Shown here: positions 38,233-46,597 of the stretch, one piece after another
Numbering within the stretch: the first letter of the stretch is position 1
How the letters are laid out: each line of letters opens with the position of its first letter
Assembly (NCBI RefSeq): GCF_021462265.1
Contig: NZ_JAJONF010000012.1
Coordinates: 162,284 to 226,283, forward strand
Source of the DNA: Streptomyces shenzhenensis
GTDB lineage: Bacteria; Actinomycetota; Actinomycetes; Streptomycetales; Streptomycetaceae
DNA: 64,000 nucleotides
Direction: 5' to 3'
Position numbers and translations under genes: made by a program
The notes under the pieces: model-generated
Told to the model about the DNA's origin: nothing
The model's database searches: none
What the model saw: only the letters and a program-made list of their open reading frames with translations

Positions 38233-39705
38233 TCAGAAATCGGTGGGGAGGCCTTCGTAAGCCTGGGCCTGCGCGGTCACGTGGTCGTCGGGAACGTAGT
38301 CGGCCGCCACCGTACGGGCGGCGTCCAGCTTGGCCGGCCGGTAGTAGTCGCTGCCCTGCCTCCAGTACCAGAGCATCGGGATCAGGCCGACGGCCAGACC
38401 GCCGATGCCGATCGAGATCGCCGCGGTGCTCAGCTCGCCCAGCGACTCGACGAAGATCCAGAACATGAACGCCGCGCCGAGCAGCGGCCACAGCCCGCCG
38501 AACAGGAAGTTGCCCGCCGACTTGAAGAGCATCTTGCGGTAGGCGACGACCACCGCGAGGCCCGCGAGGCCGTAGTAGACCGCGATCTGCAGGCCGATCG
38601 CCGAGATGGCGTCGGAGAGGATCTCCCCGACCGAGCCCAGCGCGTTGGAGGCGATGAACAGGGTCAGCGCCACCACGCCCACCACGGCGATCGCCACGTG
38701 CGGGGTGTTCCAGGTGCGGTGCACCCGGCCCAGCGCGGACGGCATCGTACGGTCACGGCCCATCGCGAACAGCGAGCGGGTGACCTGGATGAGGGTCGTC
38801 TCCAGGGTGGCGATGGTGGACAGCATCACGGCGACGACGAGCAGCTTGCCGCCCCAGCCCGGCCAGACCTCCTCGCCCAGCACGCCCAGCACGTTGGCGT
38901 CGTTCGCCGCGATCTGGTCCGAGGACAGGATGACGTTCACGGTGATGGTGAACACCTCGAACAGGGCGAAGACGATGCCGACACCGATCAGACCCGCGAG
39001 GCCGGTGGTACGGCGGGAGTTGCGGGTCTCCTCGCTGAGGTTGCTGGTGACGTCCCAGCCCCAGTAGTAGAAGGCGGCGATCAGCGCGCCCGAGGCGAAC
39101 CCGGAGACGCCGTCGAAGTGGGAGAAGCCCAGCCAGGACCAGTCGAAGGTGCGGGCGTTGCCGGTGTGGAAGAGGGCCAGCACCGCGAACAGCAGCAGGA
39201 TCGCCAGCTCGATGCCGGACATCAGCAACTGGGCGCGCACGGTGAGCCGGGCGCCGCCGAGCACGACGGCCAGCATGATGATGAACCAGGCGGCGCCGAC
39301 CACCGTGGACAGGCCCACGTTGTCGGCGAGTTCCGCGTCGAACAGGGACAGCGTCATGGACCCGGCGGGCAGGGAGCCGGCCACCATGAAGATGGTCGCG
39401 GACACCACCAGCGCCCAGCCGCTGACGAAGCCCAGGAAGGGATGCAGGGTGCGGCCCACCCAGGAGTAGCTCGCGCCCGCGTTCACGTCGATGCGGCCCA
39501 GGTAGCTGAAGGCGAGCGCGATGCCCAGCATCGGTATCGCACACCACAGCAGGGCGGCCGGACTGGCCAGCCCCACCGCCCCGACCAGCACCGCGGTGGT
39601 CGCGGCCAGTGAGTAGGCGGGGGCGCTGCCCGCGACGGCCATGACCACGGTGTCGAACGTACCGAGGGCATTGGCCTGAAGCCCTCTGCCCCTGATGTTG
39701 CTCAT
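38233..39705 (-). CDS. APC-superfamily amino acid permease
   Basis: A 490-residue membrane protein with 12 predicted helices. It opens with GRGLQANALGTFDTVVMAVA and GSAPAYSLAATTAVLV, the APC helix 1 substrate region (GSAPAYS). It then has YSWVGRTLHPFLGFVSGWAL and an ALIAAFYYWGWDVTSNLSEE loop. It probably imports an amino acid or polyamine by proton symport. ATG 39705 is used because the family begins here; the earlier frame to 39777 is Pro-rich with no similarity. The 295-nt gap upstream (39706-40000) contains no gene; its AT-richer part near 39895-39950 probably holds the promoter. Confidence 0.92.
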   Translation of the reverse strand: MSNIRGRGLQANALGTFDTVVMAVAGSAPAYSLAATTAVLVGAVGLASPAALLWCAIPMLGIALAFSYLGRIDVNAGASYSWVGRTLHPFLGFVSGWALVVSATIFMVAGSLPAGSMTLSLFDAELADNVGLSTVVGAAWFIIMLAVVLGGARLTVRAQLLMSGIELAILLLFAVLALFHTGNARTFDWSWLGFSHFDGVSGFASGALIAAFYYWGWDVTSNLSEETRNSRRTTGLAGLIGVGIVFALFEVFTITVNVILSSDQIAANDANVLGVLGEEVWPGWGGKLLVVAVMLSTIATLETTLIQVTRSLFAMGRDRTMPSALGRVHRTWNTPHVAIAVVGVVALTLFIASNALGSVGEILSDAISAIGLQIAVYYGLAGLAVVVAYRKMLFKSAGNFLFGGLWPLLGAAFMFWIFVESLGELSTAAISIGIGGLAVGLIPMLWYWRQGSDYYRPAKLDAARTVAADYVPDDHVTAQAQAYEGLPTDF

Positions 39706-40000
39706 CGTTGTGCTGCTTTCCGGTCGTGCAGGGCGCACGGGAGTGCAGACCCGCGGTGGTACGGGTGGGGGGTGCACGACCCGCCCCCTACCCGGTGAGG
39801 GATGGCCTCGAGCAGGGGGCCGGTCGGAAGAAGAAAGGGGTGGTGCGCGCCGCGTGCCCAGAGTCGGCGAACGGTCACACCGCGTGTGTGGGTGTGACTA
39901 TAGCGGCACTCTTTGGCCTTTCAAGCTGACCGTCCGGTAATCACATATGACATCCGAGGCCGAAAACCGTCACACCGGAAGCAGCGGTCACGTCGCCCTC

Positions 40001-41404
40001 TCAGTCCTCCAGCCGGTCGAGCTGCCGCAGCTTGTTGGTGGCGTCCAGGGCCGCGACCTTGTACGACTCCGCGAGCGTCGGGTAGTTGAACACCGCGTCC
40101 ACCAGATAGTCGACCGTGCCGCCGCAGCCCATCACCGACTGACCGATGTGGATGAGTTCTGTCGCTCCGCTGCCGAAGCAGTGCACACCGAGCAGCCGCC
40201 GGTCCTCGGGGGAGACCAGAAGCTTGAGCATGCCGTGCGAGTCGCCGATGATCTGGCCCCGGGCCAGTTCCCGGTAGCGGGCCACCCCGACCTCGAACGG
40301 CACGCAGTCCTCGGTGAGCTGGTCCTCGGTCCGGCCGACGAAGCTGATCTCGGGGATGGTGTAGATGCCGATGGGCTGGAGGTTGTCCATCTGCCCGACC
40401 GGCTCCCCGCAGGCGTGGTACGCGGCGACCCGGCCCTGCTCCATCGAGGTCGCGGCGAGCGCGGGAAAGCCGATGACATCGCCGACGGCGTAGATGTGCG
40501 GCACCTCGGTGCGGAAGTGCTCGTCCACCGTGATCCGGCCACGCCGGTCCGCGGACAGGCCCGCCTTGTCCAGGTCCAGCCGGTCGGTCAGGCCCTGGCG
40601 GCCCGCCGAGTACATCACCGTGTCCGCCGGTATCTTCTTGCCGCTCTCCAGCACGGTCAGCGTGCCCCGGGGGTGCCGTTCGACGGCGGCGACGGTCTCC
40701 CCGAACCGGAAGGTGACGGCAAGGTCCCTCAGGTGGTACTTGAGCGACTCCACGACCTCGACGTCGCACATGTCGAGCATGGCGGCGCGCTTCTCGACGA
40801 CGGTGACCTTGCTGCCGAGCGCGGCGAACATGCTGGCGTACTCCATGCCGATGACGCCGGCGCCGACGATGACCATGGAGCGCGGCACCCGCTCCAGGGA
40901 CAGCACGTTGTCCGAGTCCATGATGGTGCGGCCGTCGAACTCGACGCTGTCCGGGCGGGCCGGCCGGGTGCCGGTGGCGATGACGATGTGCTCCGCGCTC
41001 AACAGCCTTTCGTTGCCGGTCGGTTCGCGCAGGGCGACGGTGTGCGGGTCGGTGAACCGGCCGATGCCGGAGCAGAGGGTGACGTGGTTGCGGGAGAGCT
41101 GGTTGCGGATGACGTCCACCTCGCGGCCGACCACGTGCTGGGTGCGCGCGGTCAGGTCGGCGACGGTGATGTCCTCCTTCAGCCGGTAGCTCTGGCCGTA
41201 CAGGTCGCGCTGGGTCAGGCCGGTCAGGTAGAGGACCGCCTCGCGCAGGGTCTTCGAGGGGATGGTCCCGGTGTGGATGGACACCCCGCCGACCATGTCG
41301 GGGCTGTCGACGACGGCGACCCGGCGGCCGAGCTTGGCCGCGGCGATGGCGGCCTTCTGGCCGCCGGGTCCGGAACCGATGACGAGCATGTCGAAGTCAG
41401 GCAC
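40001..41404 (-). CDS. sthA: Soluble (Si-specific) pyridine nucleotide transhydrogenase
   Basis: A 467-residue flavoprotein starting at GTG 41404 (VPDFDMLVIGSG). The FAD site is LVIGSGPGGQKAAIAAAKLG. In place of the disulfide redox pair of lipoamide dehydrogenases it has GGVSIHTGTIPSKTLREA, so no active-site cysteines, as in SthA. The NAD(P) site is MVIVGAGVIGMEYASMFAAL, the second FAD motif is IYAVGDVIGFPALAA, and the dimer interface end is NYPTLAESYKVAALDATNKL. It balances NADPH and NAD+ pools in the cytoplasm. The frame extends to 41455 but that part is not conserved-looking. Confidence 0.94.
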   Translation of the reverse strand: MPDFDMLVIGSGPGGQKAAIAAAKLGRRVAVVDSPDMVGGVSIHTGTIPSKTLREAVLYLTGLTQRDLYGQSYRLKEDITVADLTARTQHVVGREVDVIRNQLSRNHVTLCSGIGRFTDPHTVALREPTGNERLLSAEHIVIATGTRPARPDSVEFDGRTIMDSDNVLSLERVPRSMVIVGAGVIGMEYASMFAALGSKVTVVEKRAAMLDMCDVEVVESLKYHLRDLAVTFRFGETVAAVERHPRGTLTVLESGKKIPADTVMYSAGRQGLTDRLDLDKAGLSADRRGRITVDEHFRTEVPHIYAVGDVIGFPALAATSMEQGRVAAYHACGEPVGQMDNLQPIGIYTIPEISFVGRTEDQLTEDCVPFEVGVARYRELARGQIIGDSHGMLKLLVSPEDRRLLGVHCFGSGATELIHIGQSVMGCGGTVDYLVDAVFNYPTLAESYKVAALDATNKLRQLDRLED

Positions 41405-41503
41405 CCTGGGAAGTCTGTCAGCAGCCGCCCCCGCTTCGAAAGGGTGAACGGGCAACCTTCGCGTGAAATCCGGTACGGACCTGGGTAGTTGCAGGCCTCA
41501 CGG

Positions 41504-41532
41504 GTCCCGGCCGCCATCTCGGCCGCCGGGAC
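41504..41532 (-). terminator. Hairpin terminator after the 68-residue gene
   Basis: GTCCCGGC (41504-41511) pairs with GCCGGGAC (41525-41532). It lies 46 nt past the stop of the small gene and before sthA, so it could separate the two transcripts. Confidence 0.5.
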
Positions 41533-41577
41533 GGGTGCGACGGCGCGGGGCGCGTTCGGGCACGCCCGCGGCCTCGG

Positions 41578-41784
41578 TCAGGGCAGGAGCCGCTCGATGC
41601 AGTTCGGTCCCTCGCGCTCCATCTTCTTCCTGGCCCATTCGAGGGTGGCCGGGGTGATGTCCCGGCCTGACGCCATCACCAGGTCTTCGGGCGCCACCCC
41701 GGTGCCGGGGGCGCTGTGCAGCAGGGAGTCGGGGGTGGTGCGGTCGTCGGGCGACCGGGACGCTTCGGGTTCTGTGGTCGACAT
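41578..41784 (-). CDS. Small acidic protein of unknown function
   Basis: A 68-residue protein from ATG 41784, supported by GGAGGG with a short 3-nt spacing. It is disordered and polar at the N-terminus (TTEPEASRSPDDRTTPDSLL) and has a compact C-terminal part (DITPATLEWARKKMEREGPN) with a terminal CIERLLP. There is no signal peptide or membrane helix. I do not recognise it. Codon use and ribosome site support it as real. It diverges from the GH15 gene over 130 nt. Confidence 0.65.
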   Translation of the reverse strand: MSTTEPEASRSPDDRTTPDSLLHSAPGTGVAPEDLVMASGRDITPATLEWARKKMEREGPNCIERLLP

Positions 41785-41914
41785 GGTCCCTCCTTCGCGG
41801 AGCGGGTGCACACTCTCACGATTGCCCGCCCGGCCGCACCGCGCATCCCGGGAAGCAATTCGCCCCTTTCGGGCTGTATGGTGACCGTACATCCGTACCG
41901 GGGAGGCCGTCACG

Positions 41915-43750
41915 ATGGCCGAGCAGCCCTACTTCCAGAACGCACCCGGGAGCCCCCGCTACCTGCCGATCGCCGAACACGGGCTGATCGGCGATCTGCG
42001 CAGCGTGGCTCTCGTGGGCAGCAACGGCACGATCGACTGGTACTGCAGCCCGTCCTTCGACGCCCCCAGCGTCTTCGCCGCCGTCCTGGACGCCGAGCGC
42101 GGCGGATTCTTCGCCCTGGCCGCGGCCCTGCCGGCCCGGACCAAGCAGTTCTACTTCCCCGACACCAACGTGCTGATCACGCGGTTCTACACCGACGAGG
42201 GTGTCGGCGAGGTCCAGGACTTCATGCCGGTGGCGAGCGGGTCGGCCGAGTGCGAGCGGCACCGGCTGATCCGCCGGGTGCTGTGCGTGCGCGGCACCGT
42301 GCCCTTCCGGGTCCGGGTGGCCCCCCGCTTCAACTACGGCGCCGACCCGCACACCCTGCGCCTGCTCGACGGCACCGCCCTGTTCGAGTCCGCGGACAAG
42401 GGCTTGCTGCTCACGTCCACGGTGGCCCTGGAGGGTGACGGCCCGGACGTCCGCGCCGACTTCAAGGTCTCCGAGGGGGAGTCCGCCGTCTTCGCCCTCG
42501 ACCAGGCCGGCGAGGGCATCCCCCCGCGCGGCTGTGCCCGAGCCGAGGCCGAACTTCAGTTCGAGGCCACGGTCTGCTACTGGCGCCGCTGGCTGCACCA
42601 GTCCCGCTACCGGGGCCGCTGGCGTGAGATGGTGCACCGTTCCGCGCTCACCCTCAAGCTGCTCACCTACGCCCCCACCGGCGCCATCGTCGCCGCGCCC
42701 ACCACCAGCCTCCCCGAGCAGGTCGGCGGCGAACGCAACTGGGACTACCGCTACGTCTGGATCCGCGACGCCGCCTTCGCCGTCTACGCCCTGCTGCGGC
42801 TCGGCTTCAGCAGCGAGGCGGCGGCCTTCATGAAGTTCGTGACCACCTACATCAGCCCCGGCGACGGCTTCGCCTCCGGTCCGCTGCAGATCATGTACGG
42901 CATCGACGGCCGCACCGACCTGCCCGAACGCGAACTGACACACCTCGACGGCCACTGCGGCTCCGCCCCGGTCCGGATCGGCAACGGCGCGGCCGGGCAG
43001 CTCCAGCTCGACATCTACGGCGCCCTCATCGACTCGATCTACCTCTACGACAAATGGGCCGAGCCCATCTCCAGCGCCCAGTGGGACGACGTCACCCGCC
43101 TCGTCGAATGGGTCTGCGACCACTGGGACCAGCCCGACGAGGGCGTCTGGGAGACCCGCGGCGGCCGCAAGAACTTCCTCTACTCCCGTCTGATGTGCTG
43201 GGTCGCCGTCGAGCGGGCCATCCGCCTCGCCAACCGGCGCGGCCTGCCCGCCGACCTGCGCCGCTGGCAGCAGTGCCGCGACACCATCTACCGGCGGATC
43301 ATGGACCGCGGCTGGTCCGAGCGGCGCCGCGCCTTCGTCCAGCACGAGGGCAGCGAGGTCCTCGACGCCTCGGTCCTCATGATGCCCCTGGCCAAGTTCA
43401 TCGCCCCGACCGACCCCAAGTGGCTGTCCACCCTGGACGCCCTCACCGAGGACCTGGTCTCCGACTCCCTCGTCTACCGCTACGACCCGCAGGCCAGCCC
43501 CGACGGACTCCGCGGCGACGAGGGCACCTTCTCCATCTGCTCCTTCTGGTACGTGGAGGCCCTGGTGCGCGCCGGACGCGTGGACGACGCCCGGCTCGCC
43601 TTCGAGAAGATGCTCACCTACGCCAACCATCTCGGCCTGTACGCCGAGGAAATCGGCCGCACCGGCGAGCAACAGGGCAACTTCCCGCAGGCGTTCACCC
43701 ATCTCTCCCTCATCAGTGCCGCCTTCAACCTGGACCGCGCGCTGGGCTGA
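41915..43750 (+). CDS. GH15-family glycosidase (glucoamylase/trehalase-like)
   Basis: A 611-residue enzyme with the bacterial GH15 layout. The N-terminal beta-sandwich begins YLPIAEHGLIGDLRSVALVG and IDWYCSPSFDAPSVFA. The (alpha/alpha)6 barrel follows with GGERNWDYRYVWIRDAAFAV and the acid Glu413 in DEGVWETRGG. The second catalytic region is YAEEIGRTGEQQGNFPQAFTH near the end. The family hydrolyses alpha-linked glucans or trehalose (actinobacterial trehalases of this type exist), and the residues alone do not choose. No signal peptide is present, so it acts in the cytoplasm. GGGGAGG lies 8 nt before ATG 41915. Confidence 0.92.
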   Translation: MAEQPYFQNAPGSPRYLPIAEHGLIGDLRSVALVGSNGTIDWYCSPSFDAPSVFAAVLDAERGGFFALAAALPARTKQFYFPDTNVLITRFYTDEGVGEVQDFMPVASGSAECERHRLIRRVLCVRGTVPFRVRVAPRFNYGADPHTLRLLDGTALFESADKGLLLTSTVALEGDGPDVRADFKVSEGESAVFALDQAGEGIPPRGCARAEAELQFEATVCYWRRWLHQSRYRGRWREMVHRSALTLKLLTYAPTGAIVAAPTTSLPEQVGGERNWDYRYVWIRDAAFAVYALLRLGFSSEAAAFMKFVTTYISPGDGFASGPLQIMYGIDGRTDLPERELTHLDGHCGSAPVRIGNGAAGQLQLDIYGALIDSIYLYDKWAEPISSAQWDDVTRLVEWVCDHWDQPDEGVWETRGGRKNFLYSRLMCWVAVERAIRLANRRGLPADLRRWQQCRDTIYRRIMDRGWSERRRAFVQHEGSEVLDASVLMMPLAKFIAPTDPKWLSTLDALTEDLVSDSLVYRYDPQASPDGLRGDEGTFSICSFWYVEALVRAGRVDDARLAFEKMLTYANHLGLYAEEIGRTGEQQGNFPQAFTHLSLISAAFNLDRALG

Positions 43751-43778
43751 GAGCCCTGTCCCCGGACGGTCCGAGGGG

Positions 43779-46517
43779 TCACGGCAGCGGCTGCTCCGCC
43801 CAGATGACCTTCCCGGCGGGCGTGTAGCGGGTGCCCCAGCGCTCGGCGAGCTGCGCGACCAGGAACAGGCCCCGGCCGCCCTCGTCGGTGCTCGCCGCGT
43901 ACCGCAGGTGCGGCGAGGTGGTGCTGGCGTCGGAGACCTCGCAGATCAGCGTCCGGTCGCGCAGCAGCTTTACCCGGATGGGCGCCCGGCCGTGCCGGAT
44001 GGCGTTGGTGACCAGCTCGCTGAGGATCAGCTCGGTGGTGAACGACAGCCCGTCCAGGTCCCAGTCGGCGAGCTGCCGGGTCACCTTGGCCCGCACCTCG
44101 GAGACGGCCGCGGGATCGGCCGGTACCCCCCACTCGGCGATCCGGTCGGCGCCGAGCGCCCGGGTGCGGGCGACGATCAGCGCCACGTCGTCGCTGGGAC
44201 GGGCCGGCAGCCGCTCCAGCACGGCCGCACAGGTGGCGTCCGGGGTGCTGCCGGCCGCCGACTCCAGGGCACCGGCGAGCAGTTCGAGGCCCTCGTCGAT
44301 GTCCCGCCGCCGGTCCTCCACCAGCCCGTCGGTGTAGAGGACCAGACTGCTGCCCTCGGGCAGCTCCAGCTCGGCCGTCTCGAAGGGCAGCCCGCCCACC
44401 CCCAGCGGCGGACCGGCCGGCACGTCCGGGAACTCGACGCCGCCGTCGGGTCTGGCCAGCGCCGGCGGCGGATGACCGGCCCGGGCCAGCGTGCAGCGCC
44501 GGGACACCGGGTCGTAGATCGCGTACAGGCAGGTCGCCCCGGTGATCGTGGCCATGCCGTCCGCGGGGGTCTCGTCCTGGTCGATACGGCTGACCAACTC
44601 GTCCAGCAGGCCCAGCAACTCGTCGGGCTGCAGGTCGAGCGCCGCGAAGTTGTGCACGGCGGTGCGCAGCCGCCCCATGGTCGCCGCCGCGTGCAGCCCG
44701 TGCCCCACCACGTCCCCGACCACCAGCGCCACCCGGGCCCCGGACAGCGGCAGCACGTCGAACCAGTCGCCGCCCACCCCCGACTGGGCCGGCAGATAGC
44801 GGTAGGCGATGTCCAGGGCGCTCTGCGCGGGCAGGCTGCGGGGCAGCAGACTGCGCTGCAGGGTCACCGCCATGCTGTGCTCGCGCGTGTAGCGGCGGGC
44901 GTTGTCGATGGAGACGGCGGCCCGCGCCACCAGCTCCTCCGCGAGGGCCAGTTCCTCGGTGTCGAACGGCGCGATCTTCTGCGAACGGCAGAAGTTGGCC
45001 AGCCCCAGCACCAGGTTCCCGGCCCGCAACGGCACCGTGATCAGCGAGTGGATGCCGAACTCCAGGATCCGCGCGGTCAGCTCCACGTCCTGCGCCCGCC
45101 AGCCGGGCGCGTCCCGCAGCCGGGGCTCGACGACGGACTCGCCGGTCTCCAGACAGCGGCCCTGCGGCGAGGACGGCACGAACTCGAACCGCTCCCCGAC
45201 CGGGTACAGCGGGGCGTCCTTGCGGACACCGGCGGACGCCACCCGGCGCAGCGCGTCCCCGGGCTTGGGCTCCTCGCCCTTGAGGACCGCGTCGTACAGG
45301 TCGACGGCGGCGTAGTCCGCGAACCGCGGCACGGCCAGCTCCGTCAGCTCCTCGGCGGTGCGGGTGACGTCCAGGCTGGTGCCGATGCCCACCCCGGCGT
45401 CGTACAGCATGTTCAGGCGTTCGCGGGCCACCTCGGCACGCCCGGACAGGGCGCGCAGCTCCGTGGAGTCGCGCAGCGTGATGACGCTGCCGGGCGGGCC
45501 GCCGCGCACCTCGATGGGGCGCTGGTTGACGGCCAGCAGCCGGTCCTTGACCAGGTGCACCTCGTCGGTGGCGACCCGTCCCGAGGCGATCAGCGTCGAC
45601 GTCCGGGCGTCCAGGCCGAGGTCCCCGACCCGGCGGCGCTCGGCGTCCGCGGGCAGGTCCAGCAGACGCCGGGCCTCGTCGTTGGCGAGCATCAGCCGGC
45701 CGTCGCCGCCCACGATCAGCACACCCTCGCGTACGGAGTGCAGCACCGCGTCGTGGTGCTCGTACATGCGCGTCATCTCGTCCGGGCCGAGACCGTGCGT
45801 CTGGCGCAGCAGCCGCCGGCTGACCAGCGCCGTGCCCGCCGTCGCCAGGGCCAGCGCGGCGGCGGCCGCGGCCAGCATCAGCGGCAGCTGCTGGTCGACG
45901 GTGCCGCCCACGTGCGCGGTGGTGATGCCGGCCGACACCAGGCCCACCACCGTGCCGTTCGCGTCCCGCACCGGGACCACGGCCTGCACCAGCTCGCCGA
46001 TGGTGCCCTTGACCCTCTCGGTGACGACCCCGCCGGCCAGCGCCGGCCCGATGGTCCCGACGAACTTCTTGCCGATGCGGTCCGGCCTGGGGTGGGTGTA
46101 CCGGATCCCCTCGGTGTTCATGACGACGACGAAGTCCACCCCGGTCGCCTTGCGGACGGCCTCCGCCCGCGGCTGGAGCACCGTCGTCGGATCGGGCAGC
46201 CGCAGCGCCGCCGCCGTGCCGGGGGCGTCGGCGAAGGTCTGGGCGACGGCCAGGGACCGGTTGCGGGCCTCCGTGGTGCTGTTGTGCTGTTCCTGGAGCA
46301 CCAGTGCGACCACGGCCGACACGACCAGCAGCAGCACGATCGCCACTTGCAGCACGAAGACCTGCCCGGCCACGCTGCGTCTGCTCAGCGCCGACCACAG
46401 CCGACCGGACCGGATGCGCCCCGGCCCGCCGGGCTCCCGCTCCCGCCGGGCGAGCGGCGCGCGCCGAGTCCCGGATCGGGACGGCCGAGTGTCGGACCGG
46501 CCGGACTGACGGACCAT
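43779..46517 (-). CDS. Membrane sensor SpoIIE phosphatase with C-terminal anti-sigma-type ATPase
   Basis: A 912-residue protein from ATG 46517. It has TM1 (QVFVLQVAIVLLLVVSAVVA), an extracytoplasmic single-Cache sensor (VDFVVVMNTEGIRYTHPRPD) and TM2 near 210-230. A PAS domain (HDAVLHSVREGVLIVGGDGR), a GAF domain and a SpoIIE PP2C domain follow, the last with GVGGDWFDVLPL, VVGDVVGHGLHA and LVLYTDGLVEDRRRD. It ends with an RsbW-like HATPase (LILSELVTNAIRHGRAPI, GGRGLFLVAQLAERWG). The combination links an envelope ligand to partner-switching control of a sigma factor. The sigma and anti-anti-sigma partners are not in the window. Confidence 0.93.
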   Translation of the reverse strand: MVRQSGRSDTRPSRSGTRRAPLARREREPGGPGRIRSGRLWSALSRRSVAGQVFVLQVAIVLLLVVSAVVALVLQEQHNSTTEARNRSLAVAQTFADAPGTAAALRLPDPTTVLQPRAEAVRKATGVDFVVVMNTEGIRYTHPRPDRIGKKFVGTIGPALAGGVVTERVKGTIGELVQAVVPVRDANGTVVGLVSAGITTAHVGGTVDQQLPLMLAAAAAALALATAGTALVSRRLLRQTHGLGPDEMTRMYEHHDAVLHSVREGVLIVGGDGRLMLANDEARRLLDLPADAERRRVGDLGLDARTSTLIASGRVATDEVHLVKDRLLAVNQRPIEVRGGPPGSVITLRDSTELRALSGRAEVARERLNMLYDAGVGIGTSLDVTRTAEELTELAVPRFADYAAVDLYDAVLKGEEPKPGDALRRVASAGVRKDAPLYPVGERFEFVPSSPQGRCLETGESVVEPRLRDAPGWRAQDVELTARILEFGIHSLITVPLRAGNLVLGLANFCRSQKIAPFDTEELALAEELVARAAVSIDNARRYTREHSMAVTLQRSLLPRSLPAQSALDIAYRYLPAQSGVGGDWFDVLPLSGARVALVVGDVVGHGLHAAATMGRLRTAVHNFAALDLQPDELLGLLDELVSRIDQDETPADGMATITGATCLYAIYDPVSRRCTLARAGHPPPALARPDGGVEFPDVPAGPPLGVGGLPFETAELELPEGSSLVLYTDGLVEDRRRDIDEGLELLAGALESAAGSTPDATCAAVLERLPARPSDDVALIVARTRALGADRIAEWGVPADPAAVSEVRAKVTRQLADWDLDGLSFTTELILSELVTNAIRHGRAPIRVKLLRDRTLICEVSDASTTSPHLRYAASTDEGGRGLFLVAQLAERWGTRYTPAGKVIWAEQPLP

Positions 46518-46597
46518 GAGCCCATGTCTACACTGTGGCGCCCCGCTAGGCGAGAGCGTCCCCGGGGCAACCGGCCCGATACCCCGTCGGGCCCCGA